Assembly (NCBI GenBank): GCA_951812925.1
Contig: OX638372.1
Span: 38,128,245-38,192,244 of the forward strand
Source of the DNA: Calliopum simillimum
Lineage: Eukaryota; Arthropoda; Insecta; Diptera; Lauxaniidae
DNA: 64,000 nucleotides
Direction of reading: 5' to 3'
Shown here piece after piece: positions 34,770 to 45,619 of this stretch. The notes beneath the pieces are model-generated. The model was given only the letters and a program-made list of their open reading frames with translations, ran no database searches and was not told the origin of the DNA. A program made the position numbers and the translations under genes. The stretch's first letter is position 1, and every line of letters starts with the position of its first letter.

Positions 34770-35352
34770 ATAGCTGATTTGAGTTTAACAATGCTTGGAA
34801 GTGTTTTTACTACGTTTCGTTACTGATTTGGATTTAACAACGCTCCAAGCTCATATTTGTATGGTGCGTTGCTAAATCACTCACAAACGTGGTTAAAACT
34901 TATTCAACAACTCTGGTTTGCCAAGCGTTGTTAAATCCGAATCAGCAGCGAAACGTAGTCAAAACACTTCCAAGCATTGTTAAACTCAAATCAGCTACAC
35001 TCACGAAACGTAGTTAAATCCAAATCAGCTCATTTCAAAACAAATAAACATTCAGTCAACTTCACAATAATGATGCCCTAGCTGAGTTGCTAACGTCCGC
35101 ATCTATCACACTACAGATTCCAGATTCAAATCTACCCAATATCAAAACAAACAATTTTATTTAAAGCATAAAATTGAAAATAAAAAAAGAAAATAATATC
35201 AGTTTTCATTGCCGTTGACAGGAAAAAATTAAATTTTTAAAAAATTTATTTTCTTTTGTATTTTATTTAGCAACGCGCGTTGTTAAATCACTCACAAACG
35301 TAGATGAAATCCATTTAGCAACGCGTGTTGTTAAAACTGCCACAAACGAGCC
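34770..35352 (+). mobile_element. Composite MITE with tRNA-like module, copy 1
   Basis: The left part (34770-35035) is built from alternating inverted units such as TTTGGATTTAACAACGC and AACGTAGTTAAAAC. The right edge (35270-35350) repeats TTTAGCAACGCG-type units. Between them is a tRNA-like segment (35080-35145) and a poly-A-rich stretch. The same order is found reversed at 56641-57455. There is no coding capacity. Confidence 0.7.
35080..35150 (+). repeat. tRNA-like segment of the composite MITE
   Basis: CTAGCTGAGTTGCTAACGTC resembles the A box/D arm and CCAGATTCAAATCTACCC the B box/T arm. The same sequence, with changes, appears on the minus strand at 56735-56775 plus 57170-57205. No acceptor stem. 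It is interpreted as a tRNA-derived module. Confidence 0.5.
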
Positions 35353-35356
35353 AACG

Positions 35357-36384
35357 AGTTCAAAATCCTAAAAAGCTGGCCAAAAGTCGAAAAAATAAAT
35401 TTTTTTAAATTAATTTTTTATGGACCGTATTATCTAACAGATATTCATAGACCTCAAAAAGTTTATAAGAAGATCTAGGTATTCCTATAATTCCCTTGGG
35501 ATCTCTCCAAAAGTACGCTTCTCAGACGAAAAATTCTGTGAATTAAAAGTAAAAATTTAATGTTCACTGTAAAAATTGTGTGGTTACTGTAAAACTGAAC
35601 CAATTTTATTGTTAGAATGTGGAATCTCTTCGTAAAAGAAAATACTATCGAACCTCTATATTCAAAACTTGCAATAATTTATACTTTTGCGGTAATTGTG
35701 ATTAACTCAAGATCAAATTATTTCACAAAATCAGTTTGCAATAGTTATGAAAAAAGCCCAGCACTAATTTATATCACGTCATACCACCAAGATTTTTTAG
35801 ATTTAAGAAGATTGAAACCTTTTCTAATACATATAAAAAAATTAAGGTGCCTTTTATTGCCCTTTTTGTGTGACGCGGTTTTTTCTGAAGCAACCAGAGG
35901 AAAATTTAACTCATATTGCTTACCAAGTGTCAATATGTAGTGCTCGCCTGAAATGGAAAAATTTTTATATTATTATACAGCTTATACTCCATGATAAAGG
36001 AATCTAAAACCCATTCTTATGTAGATCAATTTAACGTTGCACACAACTTTATCAAAGTTATAGTTTTGAAATAAATTTTTAAATTAGATATAAAAATTGT
36101 GCAAGTGTTCTTTTTTGCCATTTCGAATCCGCCATTTTGTTTTTTAAAAATCTAATATCAGATTCGTAATCAGTGGCCCCAAAAACCCCCGAGTAAATTT
36201 TTTTGTTGGATTTGGTTGAATATTTATGCGATTCGTCCGCCATTTTGAACCCGCCATTTTCTTTTTTAAAAGTCTTACATCAAATTCGTATTCAGCGACC
36301 TCAAAAACCCCCAGGTAAAAAATTTCGTCTCGAAACTTTAATGATTTCGACTTTTGGCCAGCTTTTAGGGATTTTGAACCAGTG
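35357..36384. mobile_element. 1.03-kb TIR element, copy 2
   Basis: The left end GTTCAAAATCCTAAAAAGC and the right end GGATTTTGAACCAGTG correspond to copy 1 at 21781-22815. The left TIR has lost its outer CACTG bases. Internal layout is the same, including the ~122-bp direct repeat with CCGCCATTTT (about 36129 and 36251) and the frame at 35617-35940. Copies differ at scattered positions. Confidence 0.8.
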
Positions 36385-37480
36385 ATTAAAATAACTACGT
36401 TTCTGCCACTTTTGACAATGTTGTTTTCTATGTGTACCATTCTACAACAGCCACACCTCCTTCTATGCGTCAAAAATAGTATATAAAATCGAAAAACAAT
36501 TCTCAAATATTTGCTTCAACTTTGCTGTATCTAACAGATGACAACTTCCCCTAAATTATATGAAGCTTTGTTTGTATCTGCTTAAAAGCCTAGACTAATA
36601 AATAGCGTTTATGCCATGAATAGATGATTTTAAAGCAACTGATGCCACTCTGTACAACTTTTATTAATAATGCATTATAATTGAGTATTTATTAAGTTCA
36701 GTAATTGATTGATATAAATAATTCTATATTTGATTTGCAATTTTAAATCAAAATTAATTACTTTTGCGCAGATATTTAATGTTTTATTTCCTGCATAAAT
36801 AAAACAAAAAGGAAGAAAACCAATTGAACTTGAAAATCAAATAAAAAAATTAAATTCAAATTTAAAATTCAAATTGACTACCAAACTGGTCAACAAATAA
36901 AAATGATCAAAAAACCATCAGAAACCACACTAAATCCAACAGACGTTTTTTTATATTTTGAATGAAGAATTACGAAGCGGCGGCAATGATGAAGTCGAGT
37001 CAGTTCACTTGTTACTATCATTGATAGCAGAAATACAGGCTATCTATCTGGCAGACGGTTAGTCAGACGTTAAATTATTTATTCATCGTGCATAGCCCCA
37101 TATTTTGGTTTAATTTTTTTGTTTTTTTTTTTTTTTTTTTCTAATATAACAACAACTTTGTGTACTCTATTGTGTGGTAAATGATAAAAGTGCTAATTGT
37201 TGGTTTCGTTAACTAAATATTGGCGAAAAATATTGATCGTCATTGTAGGTTTTTTTTTTTTTTTTTCATTTGAATTTAATTTTATCGTGCGTTGCTTGCG
37301 TATACGCAATTTTAATTTGAAAATTTCCATTTTGTGCAATTTTATGTTTTTTTTTTTAAATTTTTTCCTCTCAAATTTTTCATTGCCATTTAAAAAGAGT
37401 TTTGATTTCACGTATTTGCTATTTTGGACAAGCTGAAGAAATGCTAAAAGAAGTTGCCAATAATGTTTTTTTTATCGAAA
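36385..37480. other. AT-rich non-coding stretch
   Basis: No gene was recognised. A G+C-richer patch at about 36960-37080 (AGCGGCGGCAATGATG, CTGGCAGACGGTTAGTCAGA) breaks the AT-rich background and could be regulatory. Long T runs lie at 37118-37140 and 37248-37266. Confidence 0.4.
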
Positions 37481-38090
37481 AATATTAAGAAGCGAAGAAA
37501 GAGTCGAAGAGTAAGTATTCAATAGTTTCCAAAGGAATGAAAAAAAGCTGAAAGTGTTGGAAAAGATTGGAAAGGTAAAAAAATACAGAAAGTATTAAGT
37601 AGTATGGAAAAATAATGAAAAACATTGCAAAAGTCTCAAGTTATTTTGACACAGTCAATACTGTTAAGCCATCGGAAGAACATGAAAACGATGTGATAAA
37701 TGAAAAAATTCGAATGGTATCGAAAAACATCGAAAAAGTCCTATTGAATGGTGTCGAATAACCAAAAGATTACGAAAAATATCGAATAGCATTGAAATGA
37801 TCGAAGAAAACCATCGCAATTATCGATTGACATTAAAAATGTCGAAAAGAATACATCGAACATTCGAAAACTATCGAAAAACGTCGAAAAAAATGGAACG
37901 GTTTTGACAAATGTTGCAGTTGTGGATAGTTTCATGTTAATCGAAAACATCAAAAAGAAGTCGGGAAGTATAACGTAGAATCAAAAAACTGGAAAAGATT
38001 CAAATAGCATTAAAAAAAATCAACAATTAAAATTTTCATAGACTTCTGAAAACTACAAAAACTTTCAAAAACTGTCAAAAACATCTGAAA
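37480..38090. repeat. Degenerate TCGAAAA-type satellite-like repeat
   Basis: Short units of the type ATCGAAAAACATCGAAAAA and GTCGAAAA recur with variable spacing, diluted by substitutions. They are similar in content to the better-ordered array at 62925-63380. No coding. Confidence 0.5.
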
Positions 38091-38237
38091 TTGGAACAGC
38101 GTTTTTCCGATCTTTAACGGCCTGCAGACACGGTCAAAAATGTTCCGATCTGGTCCAAATTTTTTTTGCTTGGGGTCTATATACAGGAGACCAAAATAAG
38201 AACAGAAAAAAATTCTATATCAACTGTAATACTAATA

Positions 38238-39083
38238 GGGTAATGTAGGGAAATATGGACTACGTGGGTAATATGGACCACACGGTTATTTCCCACTGCA
38301 TACATAGGATTTACCGTTATTCATGTTCAAACTTAACGCTTATACCTCAAGCTTATAATAGGGCGATTTTAGCGTTCGGTGAAGTCGCATGTTTCTGTAA
38401 AGTTGATTTTTCTAAAAAAAAGATCAGTGATAATTTTTTTTCTAGAGGGTATATTTCATTATTTCACTTTAAGGACATTGCGTTTTTAAATAAATGGTTA
38501 ATTATAAAAAGTCAGTGAATACCATTTATAATTAATTAGCACAAATTAGTTCATTAACCAAAAGAGTTTTTGATAAAAAAACCATTTATTTCACCAACAC
38601 GTGCTGTGGGTAATATGAACCACCAAAGCAAAAAGCCTCAAAAACAAATGTACTTATCATCTTTTTCTGATGTGGAACCTAGCTACAGATTTCATGACGA
38701 TACTGATGGTCATTATTTGTAATTCGTTAACCATAAAAGAAAAAAAATGAAAAATGCATGTAATGCAATACCTTTTACTCAGAAGTTCTTGGAGTCATGA
38801 AAAATGTGCCGGATGTGGAAGTGACATTTTTATATGCAACTTCTGTACCAAATGGACTATATGGTTCATATTACACTACATTTTTTTTTATCTTCATTTT
38901 GAGTATTTTCAGTTTTTTAATTTTTTTTTCTTTATCCTGATGAGATATTTACCTAAAAGTCAATCAGAATAAAGGTAAATTGTTTCCTTTACTGAATGAC
39001 ATAAAATTAATTGTTTTGTTTTATGTATTTTGGGTTTTATTTAAAAAAGAAAGATGGGTGGTCCATATTTCCCTCCCTTACCC
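38238..39083 (+). mobile_element. Pogo-like TIR element with GG-AATATGGACCAC motif repeats
   Basis: The termini GGGTAATGTAGGGAAATATG and CATATTTCCCTCCCTTACCC are inverted repeats flanked by TA (38236-38237, 39084-39085). The motif GG(G)TAATATGGACCAC recurs near 38248, 38266 and 38608 on the left side and in reverse near 38873 and 39058 on the right. The interior keeps a relic of a transposase C-terminus. It is inserted in a fold-back family fragment, which gives an independent check of its borders. Confidence 0.75.
38754..38850 (+). pseudogene. Relic of a pogo/Tigger-like transposase C-terminal zinc motif
   Basis: In one frame the sequence reads WSHEKCAG followed by FICNFC (residues 13-31 of the frame starting 38754). 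In the next frame just upstream, C.*CNTFYSE appears. The combination C..C..FYSE...W..C..WSHE.CA...F.C..C is, from memory, the C-terminal zinc-binding end of many insect DDE_1 (pogo/Tigger-like) transposases. The rest of the protein is lost. Confidence 0.4.
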
Positions 39084-39620
39084 TACTAAAATACTATATC
39101 TATATCAACTAAGTACCTTAAATTGGTTTAACATTTTTACAGTGCCATATCCTGTTCGCTTCACTTTACCTGAAATTAAATCTTATTCATATGTGTCAAA
39201 TAGTTTCAGAGATATGACAAATTTAATTTTTTTCAGAAGAAGGGGGTGTCCATTTTTTATTACAATTTTTTTTTCTGAGTGTGAATTACATATGTACCGA
39301 ATCTCATTCCCCTGAGTCCAATATTTCCAGAGACACAAGAATTTCGGATCGAGGGGCGTGGCATCGCCCATTTTTTTTATTGAAGGCAATTTACTCAAGC
39401 ATTGTTTATATGCATACCAAATCTCATTCACTTACCTCAAATAGAGTCAAAGATAGGACTGCTTCTTGCGATAATAGCCCCATTTTTCCATATAAATAGC
39501 GTTTTTCCGACCTTCAACGGTCTTGCGGCACAGTCAAATATTTTCCGATCGGGACCACAATTTTTATGCCTGATACTTACACTAATAGGTTTTTTTAATT
39601 TTTAACTATAGGTCTAATAT

Positions 39621-41865
39621 ATACGATATTATTTGGTGGGTATTTATAATTCTCAACATGCTTATGTTAACTAAATAGCTTAAATAATTCCAGCTAGACA
39701 GACAAATTTGGTAACTGTACATGTTTGTTTCAAACTCTGCCACCATTGTGTACAGTTTTACTCAGCAATGTATCAAATTCTCCTCTCAGTAAAACTTAAA
39801 ATTTCCCTTAGTTTCTGAGTGAAAATTTTAGTCAGTTTCTGTGTGACTCCCTTTTTAGCGAAGATTGTGTTAAACTTAACTGATTTTGTGTCAAATTTCA
39901 CCACAGTTTTATCTAGAGTGTTTCATAACTAATCGGAAAGTTTACTATTTTCAATAAAACTGCAAGCGTTGAGAAATCTTGATCGGTTTTTTATTCTCTA
40001 CAAATTTGAAAAGGAAACCATTTCTCATTTGGTACATACTTATTTCAACTTATTTGTTTTATAATGAAAGTTATAGTTTTTTCTTCAAATTAAGATTTAT
40101 TTTCATAGCGAATATATAGAAGTTTTTATTATTGTCTTTGAAATTATATGCGAATTTATTCAAGGTTTTTTTGTGCTTTTTTTTTTTTTTTTTGTATATC
40201 AGATTTTTGTCTCTTTCTGTCGTTTCTTATTCTGTGAAGAACTAGTGACCAACAACACCAGTACTTTTGCATTAATTTTATTTGCTGAGTTGGTTTCTTT
40301 TTAAACTTGACCTACGTGGAAATATTTGCATTGATGCTGTTGTTTATGTTGTCAGTGCGTAATTAAATCGTCTGAATATCAAGAGTTTTCTTTTCTTTCT
40401 TTTGTGTCTATGGTTAATTGTTTTCACTGGAATTCTGCATATGATATTTTAAGTTAAAAAAAAAAAAAAAATCTATTGTGTATTGAAGCAAACTGTTAAA
40501 TATAATATCAATGTTTCGTAAACCACAATAATACGTTCTTCCCGCGGCTTAAAAATTCCCAAATTGTCATGGGGACATATATAATATTTTGTTTTTTTTC
40601 TTCAAATATATTGTCAGAGGACAAACAACACAGAATCAGCAAAAAATTTTTCTTTTAAAAACAATATTTTAACTTTAAAAGAAGTTATAAAGATTAAAAC
40701 TGTATTTTAAAAAGGATATGCTATGCTCAACAAAAAAAAAAAAAATTTAGTTTTTTTTCTAGTTTTTCTTTAAAAGTTTTAATTGTTTTATTTTTATTTG
40801 TTTCTTTTTTTCAATATTAATTATTTAAAAAAATGTAAAAAAAAATAATTGTATTCCTGTTTTTAATAATTTTTACTATCCTGTTTGCTAATTTTTCTAT
40901 GCTAATATTGAAATATTTCCTTCTAAGCAACTTTGAGATTTTTATAAAATTTTTCAGCAGTTTTTAATAGAAATATAAAATGAACGGAGACGAAAAATGC
41001 TTGACTTACAATTTTCAAAATATATATAGAAAAACATATTTTTTTCTAGTTTTAGTATAAAATTTAATTTTTGGGAAATTGTTGAAATCCACAATATTAT
41101 AACCTTTATTTACTGTTCTAGAAACTTGAGAAATAACTGTTTGTTTCATTGAAAGTTTCTTCAATCAAACTATGCTTACATTGAACCAATATCAATATAG
41201 CCCTTCGATGGCTTTTATATCTCCACGACTTTGCAGATACAGGGATATTCCTCTCCGCTTTTGTGAAACCCATAAATTTTCTCAGAAGGCACTGTCGAAG
41301 GCGTTGGCAACAGTTTTCGAAGTCAAATTGAAGCTTAGCACGCTATCTGCACGATTGTTTTATGATGTACTGGTCGATAAAAACCAAACAGATTTTTCAA
41401 TCTAACTCTCAGTGATATTGCTAACAAGCCAAATTTTTATATAATATTTTCATAACTTTTTTTTGTGCCATTTGTGTCAATGTGCTAATTAAATGACAAT
41501 ATTTTGTGTAACAAAAACGAATATTTGTTTTAAAAACTAATATTGATTCGCAGAATAAGGGATTTAACAAAAAACTCGTTTTTACAGTCTTACAAATTTT
41601 ATTAGTTACAGCACAAGTAAAAAATTAAATTGAAATGAAAAGGTCACCTTTTATTATAAAAGACCAAATATAAATATTATCTCTCTTGTGTATAGATTTG
41701 TATAAAGCACGGTTGTTTTGAAAAGTCAATAGGTGTGATGAAGGTGTGGAAAAAATTGGCATTAGGGGTTTTATTTGTACTAGTTTAGTGGTCTAAAAAA
41801 AAAGCAAACTGCAAAATCCTATCTGATCGCCTTCCAGAAATATCGCAAAACTATATATTCCGTTA
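39621..41865. other. AT-rich non-coding stretch
   Basis: No recognised gene. A frame at 41172-41405 (+, 77 codons) has a less biased codon make-up than its surroundings, but no domain, splice site context or paralogue was found. Long T and A runs lie at 40178, 40455 and 40729. Confidence 0.4.
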
Positions 41866-42220
41866 GAGCTCGCAAACTATCGATAGTTGCGACCATGAAT
41901 AGTAAAGGATAGTTTGGCCACTATCTATCGATAGTTGTCGATAGTATACATTTCAGTGCAAACTTCACATATTTTGACATAAAATAAAAATTAGATAAGA
42001 AAAACAAATGTTGTAGGGAGTGAAAACATTACATTTTGTAATTTTAGTTAAAAATTTGTCCATATTTTAAAGTTCACCCACAGAATAAAAAATTGGCATT
42101 CTTTGACTTCACTTTAACATAAGTAATCAATGTTGCCAAGTTATTCGGTATTGTCGAAAGTATGAAAACGATTCTAAGCTGAAAAAATTAGTATAAAAAA
42201 GTACTATCGATAGTCAGCTC
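41866..42220. mobile_element. MITE with ACTATCGATAGT ends, TA-flanked
   Basis: GAGCTCGCAAACTATCGATAG at the left (spaced) pairs with ACTATCGATAGTCAGCTC at the right. TA flanks at 41864-41865 and 42221-42222. TATCGATA, the fly DRE/DREF-binding octamer, occurs at 41879, 41926 and 42205. The length is 355 bp with no coding. It abuts the next element, which starts 11 bp on. Confidence 0.55.
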
Positions 42221-42231
42221 TATATTCTTTA

Positions 42232-43432
42232 GGGGAATGTCGTCAGGGTTGGGCCGCTGTCAGGGTTGGGCCACTGCTATTTCTCGTATATGACACGTGC
42301 TGCCATCTGAGTTATAGCGTCGAATTATTGTTCTTGATGCCAGAAAACTTTTTTAAGCATTACTTGTCACCGGGATTGTCAGTAAAAATTTTTGTGCCTT
42401 CGTGTAGTTTTCGATAGTTCAAAAAATTTTGTAATAGCAGTGAAAAATGACTCGAAACTTGGAAAAGAACAATGCCACCGAAAAAGTAAGTATATATATC
42501 CATTAAGGGGTGAACTATTATCAAGTTCCCAAAGGGAAAATTCGATTCCCTAACCTGTTCACATGTAGTATTGAGCGGTCGAAAAACACACTTGTCGTCA
42601 GGGTTGGGCCACTCGTGTAGTCAGGGTTGGGCCACATCAATTTTTATTTAGAATCAGTAAAATAACATCACTGAATCGGTTTTTCGGAACACAGAACATA
42701 AACATTACAGTTTTGGATACCTACAGAGTTGAAACGAACGGAAAAGTAGTGAGTTCTATGGGCAAGCACGAGAAAGCAACAAGTGAAACGCACGAGGAAC
42801 TATCGAATTCTTCTCGGAGTTCGACTTCTTCGTCTCATAAGTCCACTCTTTCTACGATTATGTCATTGGTCGGGCCTCTGCAAGCGGCCTTGCCAACAGT
42901 GAAATCTAATCGGGGGCGCCGCCCGATGAAAAGCACGTTCTTAACCTCCCCAGAGAACCGCGAAGAGTTACGTAAATAGCAACAGATGCGCGATGCTTCG
43001 AAAACGCCTAAAAAAGTCTGAATCGAAATAATTCAATCGCGTGCATTGAATGCAAGCGAGACGTGCAGTGTCAATCTCACAAAAAGTTACTATGTATGCC
43101 CAAATTGCGATTCGATTAATGTTATTATGGAGATTTCTCATCGGAATTTTGTATAATCGAATAAAAAACAATAAAAAGTTTCATACATATTCATTACACA
43201 CTATTTTAGTACATATTTCATCGATATTTGGTGGTGGCCCAACCCTGACTACTTTTTTTTTTTTAGTTTCATCAATAACTCTATTTTCCGAAATCGCAGC
43301 AAGTTGTCCTAAAGGTATGTTACAGATAAAGGTCCGCACTTTTAAATAAAACAAATAATTTGGTTGTATTCAAATATATAAAAAAGATACAGAGGAAAGT
43401 TAAAAAGTGGCCCAACCCTGACGACATTCCCC
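42232..43432 (+). mobile_element. Pogo-like TIR element with CAGGGTTGGGCCAC repeats
   Basis: The termini GGGGAATGTCGTCAGGGTTG and CAACCCTGACGACATTCCCC are exact inverted repeats over this length, with TA at 42230-42231 and 43433-43434. TCAGGGTTGGGCC occurs near 42243, 42261, 42599 and 42622, and inverted near 43236 and 43409. The interior has relics of a DDE_1-type transposase C-terminus. At 1201 bp it is a deletion derivative. Confidence 0.8.
42713..43120 (+). pseudogene. Relic of a pogo/Tigger-like transposase C-terminus
   Basis: The frame 42713-42979 is Ser/Thr-rich and ends RGRRPMKSTFLTSPENREE. This resembles the basic 'RKP..S.ILTSSP.K..LE' linker common before the C-terminal zinc motif of insect DDE_1 transposases. 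Further on, ACIECKR (about 43038) and, one frame over, SYYVCPNCDS (about 43085) look like the two Cys pairs of that motif, separated by a frameshift. The DDE domain is absent. Family assignment is by recollection of motif order only. Confidence 0.4.
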
Positions 43433-43564
43433 TACAAAAATAAAATTTTTTAAAATTAAATTTTTAAAAATAAAAAATAAACAAAAATGTAAATAGTAAT
43501 TTTTAATTTTGCGTTCTTGAATCCAAATCCAACCTTAGAATTTCTCTATGTTGTGTGGGTTTTC

Positions 43565-44030
43565 AGATATCTAAACCTAAACAAGCAAAAAGACCGTTTT
43601 TAAAATTTTTCTAAGCATAAAAGACCGTTTTAACAATTTTTTTAAGCTTTATTATTAGAAATCCGTAAAATCCGATAAAATGGCTGAATACGGAGCAAAT
43701 AGTTTGGGTGTAAAATTCAAACCAAGTTGGAATGAATACAAATCCAAATTTAATACTTTATCCTCAAACTTTTTGCTGTGTAGTTTAAACTATGTCGATA
43801 TTTTTATTTTTCTCTAACCTAAAAAGATAAAAAAATGCAAAAAAAATTTTTTTCATTATTTTAGTCTACGATATTTTTGAAAAAAATAAAGCTATCGGTA
43901 TAGTTCAAATTAGGTTTTAAGAGAAAAACTTAGAACTTTCAACCACCTTGTCAGATTTTATGGATGAACGTTCTGCTTACTAGTTATAAAGCAAAAACGA
44001 TCTTTTTTGCTTGTTTAATTTAGGATATCT
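43565..44030. mobile_element. 466-bp inverted-repeat element
   Basis: AGATATCTAAACCTAAACAA GCAAAAAGACCG at the left (shown in two parts) pairs imperfectly with CGATCTTTTTTGCTTGTTTA ATTTAGGATATCT at the right. The TIR is about 36 bp. A second GACCGTTTT copy follows the left TIR. No coding. It lies 11 bp left of the rosa element. Confidence 0.6.
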
Positions 44031-44041
44031 CAAAAATTATA

Positions 44042-45617
44042 AAGGGTGTTTTTTTTAGAGGTTTGTTTTTCGAATAGAGATAAAACCGGCATTTTGTGGT
44101 CAAATCTGGCAACTCTAATGTCATTTATGTTCAGTTTGGTTTGCCATTTCATCATGAACAGGTTGACAAAAGAACAACGCTTGCAAATCGTGCAAATTTA
44201 TTTCGAAAATAATGGTTCAGTTCGCGAAGTTTACCGCAAGCTCCGTCCATTTTATGGTCGACATAATCGTCCATCAGAGCAATTAATTCGGTTAACCATG
44301 GATCGTTTTCGCACTACGTTTACTCTATGTGATAATACGCATCCGCAGAGACGTCGAACAGTGCGCACCGAAGAAACAATTGCCGCTGTAGAGCAAAATG
44401 TTGAAGAGGACCCGAATGAATCGATTCGCCACCGTGCACAGCAATTGGAGCTTTGTCCATCAACTTTATGGAAGATTTTGCGCAAAGATCTCGGCTTGCG
44501 ACCTTACAAGATCCAGCTTGTGCAAGAATTAAAGCCGCGAGACCATGCAATGCGTCGTGATTTTGGTGTATGGACCGAAAATGAGATTGATCTCGATGCT
44601 GATTTTCTTCGCAAAATTTTGTTCAGTGATGAGGCTCATTTTTGGTTGAATGGCTACGTCAACAAGCAAAATTGCCGCATTTGGAGTGAAGAGAATCCAC
44701 ATGATACCCTTGAGACGCCATTACATCCACAAAAACTGACTGTTTGGTGTGCTCTATGGGCTGGTGGAGTCATTGGGCCATACTTCTTCCGAAATAATGC
44801 TGGAGAGTCAGTTACCGTTAATGGAGACCGGTATAGAGCCATGATAACCGACTATTTTGTTCCCGAATTGGATGGCATGAATGTGGATGAGTTATGGTTC
44901 CAACAAGACGGCGCTACATGCCACACAGCGCACGTCACAATCGATTTATTGAAGGAAACATTCGATGAGCGCATAATTTCGCGGAATGGACCCGTCAATT
45001 GGCCACCAAGATCGTGTGATTTGACACCATTGGATTATTTTCTTTGGGGATATGTGAAGTCGCTCGTCTACGCCAACAAACCAGAAACGTTAGGGGACTT
45101 GGAAGCCAACATTCGTGGCGTTATTGCCGACATACGGCCCCATATGCTCGAAAAAGTGGTTGAAAATTGGACCTGTAGAATTGGCTTTATTCGAGCCAGC
45201 CGCGGCGGCCACATGCCCGAAATCATATCGATACGTCCAACGTAAAAGTTGGTAACTCGAAAATCGTAGTTTTGAGTAATGAGCATTTTTGTATTTTAAC
45301 TTTTTTGTTTTTTGTATGAAAACCTATATAAAATAAATTTAGGTTGTGACTTCAAAAATAGAGCCCAGGCCTTCAAATTTCAAGCTAGAGGTACCAAAAT
45401 TTGACACAAGATGGAACCAAATGTGTAGATTTCGAAAAACGGTGTCCCGTAAAAAGTTGGTAACTTGAGTTACTAACTTTTACGTTGGAGGTATCGATAT
45501 TTAAACATTAATGGCATAAAATTATCCTTCCAATAAAGCCAAATTGATGGACATTAAAACGATTTTCTTGTGTTTTATTTCAATTCGAAGTTCTATACCT
45601 CTAAAAAAAACACCCTT
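44042..45617 (+). mobile_element. Full-length rosa-type DD41D mariner element
   Basis: The termini AAGGGTGTTTTTTTTAGAGG and its complement CCTCTAAAAAAAACACCCTT are exact inverted repeats. TA at 44040-44041 and 45618-45619 fits the Tc1/mariner target. The length is 1576 bp. The interior carries one uninterrupted transposase frame. Identical TIRs and an open frame indicate a young, possibly mobile copy. A decayed relative is at 30606-31857. Confidence 0.9.
44154..45245 (+). CDS. Rosa-type transposase (DD41D), 363 aa, intact frame
   Basis: It catalyses cut-and-paste transposition at TA sites, acting in the nucleus on its own TIRs. The chosen start MNRLTKEQRLQIVQIYFENN matches the family N-terminus; the frame stays open upstream to 44046, but that part is leader. 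Residues 1-55 form the first helix-turn-helix, about 70-120 the second (SIRHRAQQLELCPSTLWKIL). The DDE/D domain has D159 (FSDEAHFW), D252 (QQDGATCH) and D294 (LTPLDYFLWG). D252 and D294 are separated by 41 residues, the hallmark of rosa elements. There is no stop or frameshift. It ends in IRPT with TAA at 45243. Activity is untested. Confidence 0.9.
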   Translation: MNRLTKEQRLQIVQIYFENNGSVREVYRKLRPFYGRHNRPSEQLIRLTMDRFRTTFTLCDNTHPQRRRTVRTEETIAAVEQNVEEDPNESIRHRAQQLELCPSTLWKILRKDLGLRPYKIQLVQELKPRDHAMRRDFGVWTENEIDLDADFLRKILFSDEAHFWLNGYVNKQNCRIWSEENPHDTLETPLHPQKLTVWCALWAGGVIGPYFFRNNAGESVTVNGDRYRAMITDYFVPELDGMNVDELWFQQDGATCHTAHVTIDLLKETFDERIISRNGPVNWPPRSCDLTPLDYFLWGYVKSLVYANKPETLGDLEANIRGVIADIRPHMLEKVVENWTCRIGFIRASRGGHMPEIISIRPT

Positions 45618-45619
45618 TA

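Larger units (their letters stand above)
38095..39620 (+). repeat. Fragment of the giant fold-back family, split by a pogo-like element
   Basis: 38095-38235 (GCGTTTTTCCGATCTTTAAC, GACCAAAATAAGAACAGAAA) and 39084-39620 (AAGTACCTTAAATTGGTTTA, CAAATAGTTTCAGAGATATG) together match 47838-48460, the inner part of the right arm of the 45998-49333 palindrome. The two halves are separated by the element 38238-39083. The opposite arm is absent here. Confidence 0.75.

Noticed and set aside
37193..37436. Overlapping frames on both strands
   Set aside because: They translate T- and A-rich runs into Phe/Lys-rich peptides with no motif.
41172..41405. Possible exon with balanced codon use
   Set aside because: No recognisable domain, no convincing splice sites; the reverse strand is also partly open.
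44046..44153. N-terminal extension of the rosa transposase
   Set aside because: The frame is open to 44046, but the first codons lie in and next to the TIR, and the family start MNRLTKEQ begins at 44154.
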